Positions 34,341 to 43,996 of a DNA stretch of 63,564 bases are shown one piece after another. The stretch covers positions 1 through 63,564 of the forward strand of contig JASJCY010000025.1 of the NCBI GenBank assembly GCA_030065825.1, written 5' to 3'. The notes beneath the pieces are model-generated. The model was given only the letters and a program-made list of their open reading frames with translations. It did no database searches and was not told the origin of the DNA. The position numbers were made by a program, and so were the translations under genes. The DNA comes from Nostocaceae cyanobacterium. GTDB lineage: Bacteria; Cyanobacteriota; Cyanobacteriia; Cyanobacteriales; Nostocaceae. Positions within the stretch are counted from its first letter, which is position 1. Each line of letters begins with the position of its first letter.

Positions 34341-35479
34341 TACATGATTTTTGCTGTAATCTTCTCATTTTGTTGATTTTTTTTATTCCATTGTCCATCA
34401 AGAGCCTCTAATAAATAATTCTTGGAATTTATAACTTCTTTTTCTATTTTATGAGAAACCAGATCGTAATCAATATTTAAAATATCTTCATTCATTGTCT
34501 GGAAATCAATATGTACTTGCTCTGAGTAACATAGACGCTTTTCTAAGCCTAATATATTGAGTAAATCATTAGTTTTATTTTTTTTGTTGATATTAGCTAA
34601 TGCAGTAAAAGGCTTCTTGAATTTTAAAGAAAAAATTGTTCCATGATAAGTATTAGTAACAACATATGCAGCTTCACTGAAGTATCCTAACCATTCTTTA
34701 GGGCTAACACCTATGATATTTTTATGAGCTACCCGACTATATTTACCGATAGAAAATATAGCTAAATTTTGTTCTTTTGCAATTACTTTAATAACATCTT
34801 CATCCTCTGGTGTTATCTGACCATTGGAATAGATTAAGAGATATTTATCCGAAACTTTGGGTTTTGATATGATTTCATCATATTCTACTAAAAAACTAGG
34901 GTCTAATACAACTTCTGCTTGTCTGTTACATTCTTCTTTAAGCAGTCGTAAACTATTATTATCTCTCACGGAAATAGCATCAAAATTATTAATGAATTGA
35001 TTTATTAATTCTCTATTTTTTCCTAATGTTTCTGTGTTACCAAAACTAGGAGCATAACTAATTTTACGACATGTATTTTTACTATTAATGAAGTCAATAA
35101 AATATGCTGGATCTAAGCCGCGAAATGAATCAAGGCACCATATTTGGTCGCTACCACATACTACAACATCATAATTTTGATACAAATTATGCATGTTTTT
35201 TCGAGAAAAGCATTTTTTTTGACTTAATTTAATGTGAGACAATAAAAATTGTCTCATTTTCCAAGCCTTGATTAAATTTGGTAAGGCTTGGAAATTAATA
35301 TGCATTTTGTAGTTAATAGGTTGAATTTCTCGGAGATAAAATTTAATTGCTTCGTATGGTCGATAATCAATTATTTCAACATCATGACCAAGAGATTTAA
35401 TTGTTTTCCATAGAGCATATGCCTGGAGAGTGGCACCGAAGTTTACAGTATGGTGAAAAGTTATGATTCCTACTTTCAT
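34340..35479 (-). CDS. Polysaccharide pyruvyl transferase family protein
   Basis: This 379-aa protein starts MKVGIITFHHTVNFGATLQAYALW, the family's N-terminal pattern. Further on it has CGSDQIWCLD, SYAPSFGNTE, ISVRDNNSLRLL and TNTYHGTIFSLKFKKPF. The family transfers a pyruvyl ketal from phosphoenolpyruvate to sugars of exopolysaccharides. It shares its last base with the next gene and lies beside a nitroreductase-like gene, a pairing seen in several bacterial polysaccharide clusters. Notably A/T-rich codons suggest acquisition by transfer. Confidence 0.9.
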   Translation of the reverse strand: MKVGIITFHHTVNFGATLQAYALWKTIKSLGHDVEIIDYRPYEAIKFYLREIQPINYKMHINFQALPNLIKAWKMRQFLLSHIKLSQKKCFSRKNMHNLYQNYDVVVCGSDQIWCLDSFRGLDPAYFIDFINSKNTCRKISYAPSFGNTETLGKNRELINQFINNFDAISVRDNNSLRLLKEECNRQAEVVLDPSFLVEYDEIISKPKVSDKYLLIYSNGQITPEDEDVIKVIAKEQNLAIFSIGKYSRVAHKNIIGVSPKEWLGYFSEAAYVVTNTYHGTIFSLKFKKPFTALANINKKNKTNDLLNILGLEKRLCYSEQVHIDFQTMNEDILNIDYDLVSHKIEKEVINSKNYLLEALDGQWNKKNQQNEKITAKIM

Positions 35480-35554
35480 TTTTGTTCCTTGTTGTTGCGT
35501 GATAAATACAATTATTTTGACGATGAATCTTGTTTATCTAATGAATAAAACAGA

Positions 35555-36706
35555 TTATTTAACGATTAATACCTCGTGAACTTTTTTCCGGGGAGATTGA
35601 GCTACTTTGAGTTCGTCTGGTAAATGACCAACAGCAATCATCATAATTACAGACTCTGAATCTTTAATACCTGTAGCACGTTTGAGTGCCATGTCTACCT
35701 GAGGTTCAACACTCCAATTCAAACAACAAGTTCCTAATCCTAGGGAGTGGAGAGCATAGACAACAGACATAGCATACATCCCTCCATCAATCCAGCATTG
35801 ATTTCGCTCTCCAATTGTCGTAAAATTCTCTAAATCAGATACGACAATTAAAACTTTATTCGCTTGGTCTCCAAAACCACGATTACCATTTTGGTAGCTT
35901 AATACTTTGCGTTTATCCTCTTCACTACTAAAAACATAAACTTTCGATGATTGCCTATTACAAACAGATGGAGTTTTTTGTGCCATTGCTACTGCTTGTT
36001 CAATGAGGTTCATCTCAACATCGTTGGATGCAAAATTCCGGATACTGTATCTAGATTCAAAAAAAGCTTGAAGGGGAATCTCAGCAGACTTCAGAATATA
36101 GCCCTTGGTTATCTTGAAAACACCTCCTTGTTGTGTCTTACTTTCAGAAGTATGGATTTTTTCTTGTAATTTAATTAATGTTTTATATAGTTGTTCGTCT
36201 TTCAAGTCTTGTTCTAGGTTAAAGTAGTAATATGCAAACAAAGTATTAAGAGCAATTTGTATAGTTTCATCACTACCGAATTTTTCTTGATGTTTGAGTA
36301 GATTTGATAAGAGCCTTTGAATAACTTCACGTCCAAAACCTACTCTGGGATTTTTTAGGGCTAATCCTTTCTCTATACGATGATAATCCTTTGTAATTAT
36401 GGCTCGCAGTTGGTTTTGAGTGTTGATCTTGTAATTAGCAGACGACCATTTCAAAAATCGCCTCAAATCGTAGACATAATTGGAGATGTGATTGGGCATT
36501 AACATTACAGGATGCATCCTCAACCCAACCCATAATGGATGCAATTTATGTCTAATCTCTGGAGGAGTAATTATCCTGAGAACTTGCTTTGCTTGAAATT
36601 TGAAATTTCCTAGATGATAATTTGTTCTAGAAATACGATTTGCTTGTAATTTTGACATTTTGATATTTGTAGAATTTGCCAATACATTAATGATGAAACT
36701 ATCCAC
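35555..36706 (-). CDS. Nitroreductase family protein in polysaccharide cluster
   Basis: This 383-aa protein has an N-terminal extension of about 190 residues and a C-terminal FMN-dependent nitroreductase fold: SRYSIRNFAS near residue 220, AQKTPSVCNRQSSKVYVFSS, GMYAMSVVYALHSLGLGTCCLNWS and IMMIAVGHLPDE. The extension (HRIEKGLALKNPRVGFGREV) is seen in nitroreductase-like proteins of polysaccharide loci, next to pyruvyl transferases. The function in polymer synthesis is not known. A later in-frame ATG at 36658 is an alternative start; no ribosome binding site decides between them. Confidence 0.85.
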   Translation of the reverse strand: MDSFIINVLANSTNIKMSKLQANRISRTNYHLGNFKFQAKQVLRIITPPEIRHKLHPLWVGLRMHPVMLMPNHISNYVYDLRRFLKWSSANYKINTQNQLRAIITKDYHRIEKGLALKNPRVGFGREVIQRLLSNLLKHQEKFGSDETIQIALNTLFAYYYFNLEQDLKDEQLYKTLIKLQEKIHTSESKTQQGGVFKITKGYILKSAEIPLQAFFESRYSIRNFASNDVEMNLIEQAVAMAQKTPSVCNRQSSKVYVFSSEEDKRKVLSYQNGNRGFGDQANKVLIVVSDLENFTTIGERNQCWIDGGMYAMSVVYALHSLGLGTCCLNWSVEPQVDMALKRATGIKDSESVIMMIAVGHLPDELKVAQSPRKKVHEVLIVK

Positions 36707-36739
36707 AAAAAATGGACTTTAAAATAGGTCGTTTTGTGC

Positions 36740-38206
36740 TCAACCTCTCTTCCACATGGACTGAGGTAAAGCTAAACGAAACATGCCTATTGCTCGCCGA
36801 GATAATTGAGGTGCAATCAACATAATAGTCACCAAATATACAACAAAAGCTATGGTTATATAAATAGGTAATAAAATATTCAATGTTAATGTTCCGCTGA
36901 AAAAATATTTAGCTACAAAGATAGTTGCCCACATTACTAGGGATGCAATCAATGGAGCAGTATATTGGCTAAGATATGTAATTAAATTAATACGAATTAG
37001 CTTGTGGACTGCCCATACACTAATAGGTGCCATGAGGTAAACACGAATTACGTAGGATGCAGCAACAGCAAAAATTCCCCACCTGACTGCTATGGCAAAA
37101 ACAAAAACATTACCAAAAGATTGAAGACAATTGAGTATTAAGTTCCAAGAAGGTTTGCCGAGAGCCATCATCATCGGACCATTATAATAAAATCCAGCAT
37201 AGATGAGACCTACAAGATTCAAGACTTGCATAATTGGGATACTTGGCTTCCATTGTTCCCCGAATACAACAACTATCAATTCAGGAGCCAAAGCGGACAA
37301 ACCTAAAAATACAGGACAAGCAATAAGACTGGTTAGTTGAATCGCACTGTAGAATGCCTGACGCAATCGTTCTTTTTCTTCCTGTAATCGGGAAAAAACA
37401 GGTATTGCCATTTTTTGAATAGTTTCAACCACTAATTGGGTTACTATGAGCAAAATTCGGTAGGCAATGGTGTAGTAACCCAATGCTACAGGACCGAGAA
37501 AGTATCCTATTAAAAAATCATCGGAACGACGTTTGAGAAAATTTAATGCATTAATTCCCACCACATTGATTCCAAAGGAAAACAATTCCTGGAAGTGCTT
37601 GAGAGAAATCTTGAATCCCGGTCTCCAATCTGTAGTCCACCATAAGACCAAGACTCCAATCAAGCTATTAGTTAACTGCTGACCAACGAGACTCCAGACA
37701 CCGCAACCCAAAATAACCATTACTAATCCCACTACACCACCAGCAATTGTTGCCACTAGTGTACGTAGAGATAAAGTCTTGAAGGCGAATTGGCGACTAA
37801 GTATAGCAATTTGTACGCTATTGAGGGAAGCAAACAAGAAATTCAAAGATAGCCAACGTATGATGGGTGTGAGTTGTGGCTCTTTGAACATTATTGCTAT
37901 TGGTTCCGCAACAGCAAAACTCGTCCCCAAAAGCAGCACACCAATGGTAATATTAACCCAAAAGGCAGTATCTAAATGTTCCTGCTCCAATTCTTGACGC
38001 TGGATAATCGCTTGACTAAATCCTTGGTCTACAAAGACCTGCATGAAAGCTAAGAATACGTTGGCTAAAGCCACTAGACCGAAGACCTTCGGCTCTAACA
38101 GACGTGCGAGAAGTAAAAAGACTGCAAATGAAATTACTTGGCTGCCCCATTTTTCGATTACAGTCCAAACTACCCCTTTGATTGCCTTTTCTTTGAGATT
38201 CTTCAT
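36740..38206 (-). CDS. Wzx-like polysaccharide flippase (MOP superfamily)
   Basis: This 488-aa polytopic protein has about twelve to fourteen membrane helices and the start MKNLKEKAIKGVVWTVIEKWGSQ, typical of the MOP/PST family that flips lipid-linked oligosaccharides. Family-like motifs: FVDQGFSQAIIQRQELEQEHLDTAFW near residue 60 and GYFLGPVALGYYTIAYRILL near 235. It lies between a nitroreductase and a glycosyltransferase in the cluster and supplies the Wzx function next to the Wzy- and Wzc-like proteins. Confidence 0.92.
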   Translation of the reverse strand: MKNLKEKAIKGVVWTVIEKWGSQVISFAVFLLLARLLEPKVFGLVALANVFLAFMQVFVDQGFSQAIIQRQELEQEHLDTAFWVNITIGVLLLGTSFAVAEPIAIMFKEPQLTPIIRWLSLNFLFASLNSVQIAILSRQFAFKTLSLRTLVATIAGGVVGLVMVILGCGVWSLVGQQLTNSLIGVLVLWWTTDWRPGFKISLKHFQELFSFGINVVGINALNFLKRRSDDFLIGYFLGPVALGYYTIAYRILLIVTQLVVETIQKMAIPVFSRLQEEKERLRQAFYSAIQLTSLIACPVFLGLSALAPELIVVVFGEQWKPSIPIMQVLNLVGLIYAGFYYNGPMMMALGKPSWNLILNCLQSFGNVFVFAIAVRWGIFAVAASYVIRVYLMAPISVWAVHKLIRINLITYLSQYTAPLIASLVMWATIFVAKYFFSGTLTLNILLPIYITIAFVVYLVTIMLIAPQLSRRAIGMFRLALPQSMWKRG

Positions 38207-38283
38207 TACTATTGACTACTTCGGTAAACTTATTTCAGTTCTGCCTTATGGGTACAGTCAATCGATAGTTGATTGGCAACCAT

Positions 38284-39210
38284 TTAGACTTGGTGAATTT
38301 TTTGATACTCTTGATATTTCTTTCCTGTTACACCTACAAGCATCCCTGCACTATGGTAGATGTATCGTAAGGTTCTAAACACTTCATGTTTTCCCCAAAT
38401 CACAGATAGAGGAATCGATAGTGTTCCTTTGATAATTCGCCTAATTCCTTTGAAAATGCATATAGCTCGGACTGCAAATGAAGGATCTAAATCTACTTCA
38501 CAGAAACTCTCTGTAATTCCCAATCGGTAACTCCGCTTCAGCAGCCATACTAAATTAGCACGACTTGCTGGTATCCACTCATCAACCAAAGCATCGTTTG
38601 CCCATACGATTTTATAGCCTGCATGAGATACACGTCGGAAAAAGTGCCAATCTGAACCTCCAGATAGTGCCAAGCGTTCATCGAAACATGGTTCCATTTT
38701 TTGCAATACTTCTGTACGGATTAGCACATTATTGGTGGCTGCTCCTTTGAGAAGATGACCTGTAGAATAACGAGAACGCTCAAAAAATTTTCCTTTTGTA
38801 ATCCAATCAGGAACGGATTGATTGAAGTAAGGTAATACTGGACCAGAAACTACATCGGCATTGTATAAACTTTGGACGCGCAAAAGTTCATCCAACCACG
38901 ATGGTTGGGGAACTTCGTCATCATCAATGAAAGCTAGAAAGTCCAAATCTTTTCCAGCACAAGCAATGGCTTTATTTCTGGCAAAAGGGATTCCACGACG
39001 TGGCTCGACATAGCATTTTAGTGTCCATTGAATTTGTGAACTGATTTGTTGACAAAGTTCACAAGCAGAGCCATGGTCGTCGTTATCAACAACTATGATT
39101 TCTAATTTAGGTGTTTTGCAATGCTTAAAATTTAGTTGATTCAAACCATTAAGTAAACGTTTTAAGCCCTCAGGACGTTGACAAGTTATTATGCATACGG
39201 CAACTCGCAT
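38284..39210 (-). CDS. Family 2 glycosyltransferase
   Basis: This 308-aa GT-A enzyme starts MRVAVCIITCQRPEGLKRLL, with EIIVVDNDDHGSA, RRGIPFARNKAIACA and the metal site FIDDDEVP. An LSGGSDWHFFRRV motif lies near residue 183. The C-terminal 80 residues contain a hydrophobic membrane-associated segment. It is predicted to add one sugar of the repeat unit at the inner face of the membrane. Donor and linkage unknown. Confidence 0.9.
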   Translation of the reverse strand: MRVAVCIITCQRPEGLKRLLNGLNQLNFKHCKTPKLEIIVVDNDDHGSACELCQQISSQIQWTLKCYVEPRRGIPFARNKAIACAGKDLDFLAFIDDDEVPQPSWLDELLRVQSLYNADVVSGPVLPYFNQSVPDWITKGKFFERSRYSTGHLLKGAATNNVLIRTEVLQKMEPCFDERLALSGGSDWHFFRRVSHAGYKIVWANDALVDEWIPASRANLVWLLKRSYRLGITESFCEVDLDPSFAVRAICIFKGIRRIIKGTLSIPLSVIWGKHEVFRTLRYIYHSAGMLVGVTGKKYQEYQKIHQV

Positions 39211-39326
39211 TTTTTCACCTCAATTAGAATGCTCATCTCAATAGAAGTCTGGTTCTACATCGTTCCACTGTTACTAACTAGCAAAAGTTTTGCAATTACA
39301 CCCTGAGTCTTACAAATTCAAGTTAT

Positions 39327-40310
39327 CTACTTTTGTGAGTATCTAACCGAACCAAGCGATCGCCCAATGGCTAACTTTGCTAATGGTGCCAAACGCACAG
39401 ATAACAAAGTCAGCAGCGATCGCACATCGCTATAGAAAATTGACTTGTCATAGTTCCAAGCCCTATCTATGAAATCGCGGGCTTTTTGCATATCACCACC
39501 CTGTAGGGATAACCTAGCTAGATAGCGGTATCTGTAAGCATAGGCAGTTGGTAACATCGGCTCCACCAATTCTGGCGATCGCTCTTTAGCTGCCTGGACT
39601 ATCTGTTCATTACAACGTTGCATTTGTGCCACGTTGAAAGAAAGTCCGGATGGACGAACACGATAGTAACACAAAACACGCTTCTCTCGGTAAAATTGCC
39701 AGTGGCGCGTTGCTGCAATTCTTAACCAGAAATCCACATCTTCACTACTGCGTAATCCTTCATCAAATTCGCCAATTTCATCTACTAAACACCGACGAAA
39801 TACAGCATTAGAACCGTGTCCGACAAAATTCTTACACAGTAATGCCGAGAGTGGATCGGACTTCACTGGTTTGCCGCTGAGGTAAACAAAAGTCGGACGT
39901 CCATCATCACGAATTGCTCGGGAAGCGCTATAAACCACCCCAACCTCGGGAGAACTATCTAGCCTTGCCACATGATTAGCCAGTTTATCTGGATGGTAAA
40001 TGTCATCCCCATCTAGGAGGGCAATGTATTCTGCACGAGCATGACGGATGCCATAGTTGCGTGCTGATGACAACCCTCCATTCGGTTTTTGCAGTAACCG
40101 AAAACGAGCATCCCGGTCTACATATGGCTTAACTATATCAGCGGTATCATCTGTAGAACCATCATTAACAATCAGTACCTCAAATTCTCGGAAGGATTGA
40201 GTTTCTAGAGAACGCAGTGCATCTTCAATGTAGTCTCCAATGTTATAAGCGGGAACTATTACACTAACTTTAGGAGAAATAATCATTACGTAAGTGTTAA
40301 ATTGAATCAA
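39327..40310 (-). CDS. Family 2 glycosyltransferase
   Basis: This 327-aa GT-A enzyme has SVIVPAYNIGDYIEDALRSL, VLIVNDGSTDDT, GGLSSARNYGIRHARAEYIALLDGDD, and the SSEDVDFWLRIA motif. An internal ATG at 40286 (MIISPKVSV) would give a start nearer the family pattern; neither start has a clear ribosome binding site. The C-terminal part is helical. It contains several HIP1 sites, unlike the A/T-rich GT4 gene upstream. Confidence 0.9.
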   Translation of the reverse strand: MIQFNTYVMIISPKVSVIVPAYNIGDYIEDALRSLETQSFREFEVLIVNDGSTDDTADIVKPYVDRDARFRLLQKPNGGLSSARNYGIRHARAEYIALLDGDDIYHPDKLANHVARLDSSPEVGVVYSASRAIRDDGRPTFVYLSGKPVKSDPLSALLCKNFVGHGSNAVFRRCLVDEIGEFDEGLRSSEDVDFWLRIAATRHWQFYREKRVLCYYRVRPSGLSFNVAQMQRCNEQIVQAAKERSPELVEPMLPTAYAYRYRYLARLSLQGGDMQKARDFIDRAWNYDKSIFYSDVRSLLTLLSVRLAPLAKLAIGRSLGSVRYSQK

Positions 40311-40368
40311 ATGGTCAATGGTTTATAATTGGGGTTTGCAGTTTCTCAAAACTGGCACAGCTATATAT

Positions 40369-41505
40369 CTAGTTTGACCGTATTATCTTTGTGTAAAGCT
40401 TATCAAAAAAATCGTTAGCTTTTTTGGAATCGTGAGCTTTAGCTTGAGCAATTGCCCCAGCACTCATTTTTTCATAATAATCAGGATCGTCAATCACTTG
40501 AATTATATTTTCTATCGCTTGGTCGGCTAGATTATTATAAGTCTTGTCAAGAACAGACCAGTAATTTTCTTTGCTCCTATTCGTTAGGTGAATCCAATTT
40601 CCAGATTCATTTAGCTTTAAGTTGACAATTATTCCATTATTTTCATTTACAAATTCTGGCAAAGCACAAACATTAGTTGTGATTGCGGGAGTTCCTACTG
40701 AAAATCCTTCTAAAATACTATAACCATAAGTATCATCTAACGTACACATTAATTGTATATGACTTTTTGATAACAAATCAATTACTTCTCTATTGGGCAT
40801 TGTTCTGTGAAATTTAACATTATCCAAATCAATATTTTTTATATCTTGTTTATATTTTGAAGCATCATTACAGTCAGTGTACACTTGCCGACCATAATTC
40901 ATTTTAGATATTATATGTATCTTAATAGGTAACTTTATTTTCCTCGCTTTCTTAGCTACTCTCAATGCAACGATTCCACCTTTTCTAGCAAAGTCATTTC
41001 CAACAAATATTAATTCTAGAATATCTCCTTTTTTATATTTTTTTGGTTCTTTCTTACTGAGAGGGAAATTAGGATAAATTACTTCTAACTTATCAATTAT
41101 TTTTGCATTTAAATGACTCTTATTATTTCTGATAAATTTTTTTTGAGCATACTTTGACATTGCAATAATTTTTCGACAATTTTCTTGATTCAATTGATTT
41201 ATAAGTATTGAACTCAGCTTGTTACCATAAGTACCAATTGTTCGCGGCAAAATAGACTCAAAAGTAACAATCCAAGGTCTGTCCGTATATGGTATTGCAT
41301 TGAACGAATGAATTAAATCCCAATGGGCAAATAAAGATGGAAGTAAACTAACTCCTTCTAAGGGATGCCATATTTTTTGTAATATCCGTTCTGGAACATA
41401 CAAATGAGGATAATCTTTACGACGGACAATGGTATGTTTTTTAGAATTGCGAGCTGAATTGGGGATACTCATAATATGACTCCCTGTCAAAAGTACCTTA
41501 GACAT
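40369..41505 (-). CDS. Family 4-type (GT-B) glycosyltransferase
   Basis: This 378-aa protein has a GT-B fold. The C-terminal half has LELIFVGNDFARKGG, KFHRTMPNREVIDLLSKSHI, and the retaining-GT4 glutamate motif YGYSILEGFSVGTPAITTN followed by LPEFVNENNGI. The N-terminal half is A/T-rich and less conserved. It is part of the polysaccharide cluster. Confidence 0.88.
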   Translation of the reverse strand: MSKVLLTGSHIMSIPNSARNSKKHTIVRRKDYPHLYVPERILQKIWHPLEGVSLLPSLFAHWDLIHSFNAIPYTDRPWIVTFESILPRTIGTYGNKLSSILINQLNQENCRKIIAMSKYAQKKFIRNNKSHLNAKIIDKLEVIYPNFPLSKKEPKKYKKGDILELIFVGNDFARKGGIVALRVAKKARKIKLPIKIHIISKMNYGRQVYTDCNDASKYKQDIKNIDLDNVKFHRTMPNREVIDLLSKSHIQLMCTLDDTYGYSILEGFSVGTPAITTNVCALPEFVNENNGIIVNLKLNESGNWIHLTNRSKENYWSVLDKTYNNLADQAIENIIQVIDDPDYYEKMSAGAIAQAKAHDSKKANDFFDKLYTKIIRSN

Positions 41506-41605
41506 GACTAACCATTACCTCTGTTGTAATATTTAGCACCCCTGTGTTTTGATTATTGGGGACAACAACCATTGCAAATATTTATCTCAAATTAACTCTA
41601 ATATG

Positions 41606-42550
41606 TTAAGTGGCTAATGCTTTGCGTTTACTAGTGACTACATGACGCAGCCATCTGCGAGTATCTGGAGGAATTAACCACATACCAATACACAAACAAA
41701 TGTCTTTTGGTTGAGGTTTACCGAACCAAATAGCTTCCCACAGCAGTATTAACAATGCTTTCCATTCTCTGGCACGGGCAGCTCTGGCACTGACTTCTGC
41801 CAAAATAAAAGATGAATAAGCCCGTGGTGTTACTAAGTTCCGTTTGGCTCGAATCCAGTCAAATGAAAACTGCCAATTAGAGCTTTTACTCAACCTTGGA
41901 CGTGCTTCCCCTAAATTCCAGACTGATAGCACCTGCTGCACAAACTCAATTCCTACACCTTCTTGCTGAATTGCCCGCAACAGCCAGTCCCAATCATCGT
42001 GTCTTTGGAGAGTAGTATCAAAATTAACTTTTTCCAGTAATTCTTTGGAGGTGAAAATGGTCGAAGTGTGGATTAAGCCTTCTCCTTGAAACAGGGTATT
42101 GCGAACAAACAAATATTCACTTAATGGTTCCGATTGCTTAGGCAGTCTCCTGGGCCAAATTGTATCTCCTTGGGCTGTCCAAGCAATCACGAAAGATGAA
42201 ATAATAGGAAATTTATACTGGGAATTATTGGCTGTTTCCAATTGTAGTTCTAGTTTGGCAGGCATCCATTCGTCATCGTCATCTAAAAATGCAACCCATC
42301 TGGCACTTGCTGCATTTACTCCAGTATTACGAGCAACACGACTACCTTGATTGGTAGGTAGTTCTATTACCTTCAGTCTGGGGTCATTTATAGTTGCAAG
42401 TTTAGTACGGGTTTCTTCGTGGGGACCATCAATGACGACAATGACTTCTATTTGATTGAGACTTTGTGATAAGGCACTTTCAACAGCGCGTTTTACCAAT
42501 AGCGCTCGACGATAAGTAGGTATGACCACACTTACTAAAGGTTCTACCAA
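41606..42550 (-). CDS. Family 2 glycosyltransferase
   Basis: This 314-aa GT-A enzyme starts MVEPLVSVVIPTYRRALLVKRAV and carries VIVVIDGPHEET, NQGSRVARNTGVNAASARWVAFLDDDDEWMP and QRHDDWDWLLRA. The C-terminal 70 residues include a hydrophobic helix. It is the second-upstream gene of the polysaccharide cluster. Confidence 0.9.
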   Translation of the reverse strand: MVEPLVSVVIPTYRRALLVKRAVESALSQSLNQIEVIVVIDGPHEETRTKLATINDPRLKVIELPTNQGSRVARNTGVNAASARWVAFLDDDDEWMPAKLELQLETANNSQYKFPIISSFVIAWTAQGDTIWPRRLPKQSEPLSEYLFVRNTLFQGEGLIHTSTIFTSKELLEKVNFDTTLQRHDDWDWLLRAIQQEGVGIEFVQQVLSVWNLGEARPRLSKSSNWQFSFDWIRAKRNLVTPRAYSSFILAEVSARAARAREWKALLILLWEAIWFGKPQPKDICLCIGMWLIPPDTRRWLRHVVTSKRKALAT

Positions 42551-42784
42551 AATTCCCTCCAGATGATTACTGTACTAGTAATTTTTTGTCTCGGCTTGTA
42601 GGTTAGTCGAAGTTCAATGCACCAGAGGAATGACACAAATTGTCGTTTATTATGAACCTACTTACTCTCTGATTGTTCCTGAATTCTTGACTCTAGAAAG
42701 TAGGTTATTTCCAACGACTATATAAATCTAGTCAGAGTCTATAATTTAGTTCGATTGCGACCCCTTGATTTATCCAGATCAAAA

Positions 42785-43996
42785 TTACTGACTAGCAGCA
42801 GTATTTTCCGCTAAAGCTAAGTCATTGATGATGTGTTCAAGATTTTGCGGTTGAATTGTCCCTTGTTTTATCAAAAGTTCATCCATCAGCATATCAGCTA
42901 CTTTTTTCTCGGACAAAGCAGTCTCAACTTGCGCTGTAGTCAATAAATCTGCTTCCACAAAATAATCTGCGATGCGTTTGACTCGGCTGTAAATATCTGT
43001 AGATAATTCCTGATTTGTGGTGCTTGAAGTTGTAGCTAATGGACTTTTTACTCCATCCTGTTTTGAACCGTAGCTATCAATTGCTGACATTTTCTTTACA
43101 CGCAATGGTGGTGCATAAAACTTAGCCAAAGCAATGTGAAGTGCAAAGGCTGGATTTCCTAGCAAGTAACGAACTGCCAAGCGTTTAGGTTCCCGTAATA
43201 AACGGTATAACCACTCTAAACCCGTATTAGAAATCAAGGGGGGACAGTCTTCAACCATGCCAGCAAGTCGGTCAATAATTGCCCCACCAACCATGACTGC
43301 ATTGACTTCTAAACGACTACGATGTCTATAAACCCAACCCTCCTGTATTGGCATTCCCATACCTACTACCAATATATTCGGCTTTACCTGATTAATTTGC
43401 TCAATCACAGCTTCATTCTGCTGTGGATCTTCTTTATCAAAATATCCATGATGCCCAGCAAAAATCGCTTTGGGATATTGTTGTCTTAGCCGTTCAAGGG
43501 CTGTTTCTAAAATATTTGGCTTAGTACCAAGAAGAAACACAGACAAGCCATGTTCGTTGCACTTTTCTAATATCTTGGGCATTAAGACTGTCTGGGAAGC
43601 TCTATATTCTATTGGTAACTGTACACCCATGTAACCAATAGCTTTTAAAATGCCTACACTGTCACATCTAGCAATTTCTGCACTTTGGAGAAACTCGTAG
43701 TACCAAGGTAATTGCATCGAAAGATTGAAACTGTGAGCATTGTAACTAGCTACAGTTACTCTCTTTCCCTTAATACAGGCTGTATGAACAGCTTCGACTA
43801 TTGCCGGAACTGTCATACAGGTAATCCGTCGTTCTAACAAATTTACACTCAAACTTGGTAACTCTTTTACCTCAGTGTCATTTACTGTGTTGGCAAGTTC
43901 TTGTTTTTTGTTCTGATCAGAATGCTTAAGTAAATTAACTGGCAATGTAACTAATGGACTATTAGAAATGGCAGTCGGGTATTTTAGATTGTGCAT
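42785..43996 (-). CDS. WecG/TagA/CpsF glycosyltransferase with C-terminal extension
   Basis: This GT26-family membrane-associated enzyme adds the second sugar of lipid-linked polysaccharides. The core (about residues 50-290) has NAHSFNLSMQLP, ARCDSVGILKAI, VFLLGTKPNILE, VGMGMPIQEGWVYRHR and VMVGGAIIDRLAGMVEDCPP. Residues about 325-403 form a separate helical domain (VKRIADYFVEADLLTTAQVETAL) like those attached to several cyanobacterial export proteins. ATG 43996 (MHNLKYPT) is chosen because ACGGAAGTAAGCC lies 8 nt before it; an upstream ATG at 44107 would add 37 residues with no family resemblance. Confidence 0.9.
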   Translation of the reverse strand: MHNLKYPTAISNSPLVTLPVNLLKHSDQNKKQELANTVNDTEVKELPSLSVNLLERRITCMTVPAIVEAVHTACIKGKRVTVASYNAHSFNLSMQLPWYYEFLQSAEIARCDSVGILKAIGYMGVQLPIEYRASQTVLMPKILEKCNEHGLSVFLLGTKPNILETALERLRQQYPKAIFAGHHGYFDKEDPQQNEAVIEQINQVKPNILVVGMGMPIQEGWVYRHRSRLEVNAVMVGGAIIDRLAGMVEDCPPLISNTGLEWLYRLLREPKRLAVRYLLGNPAFALHIALAKFYAPPLRVKKMSAIDSYGSKQDGVKSPLATTSSTTNQELSTDIYSRVKRIADYFVEADLLTTAQVETALSEKKVADMLMDELLIKQGTIQPQNLEHIINDLALAENTAASQ

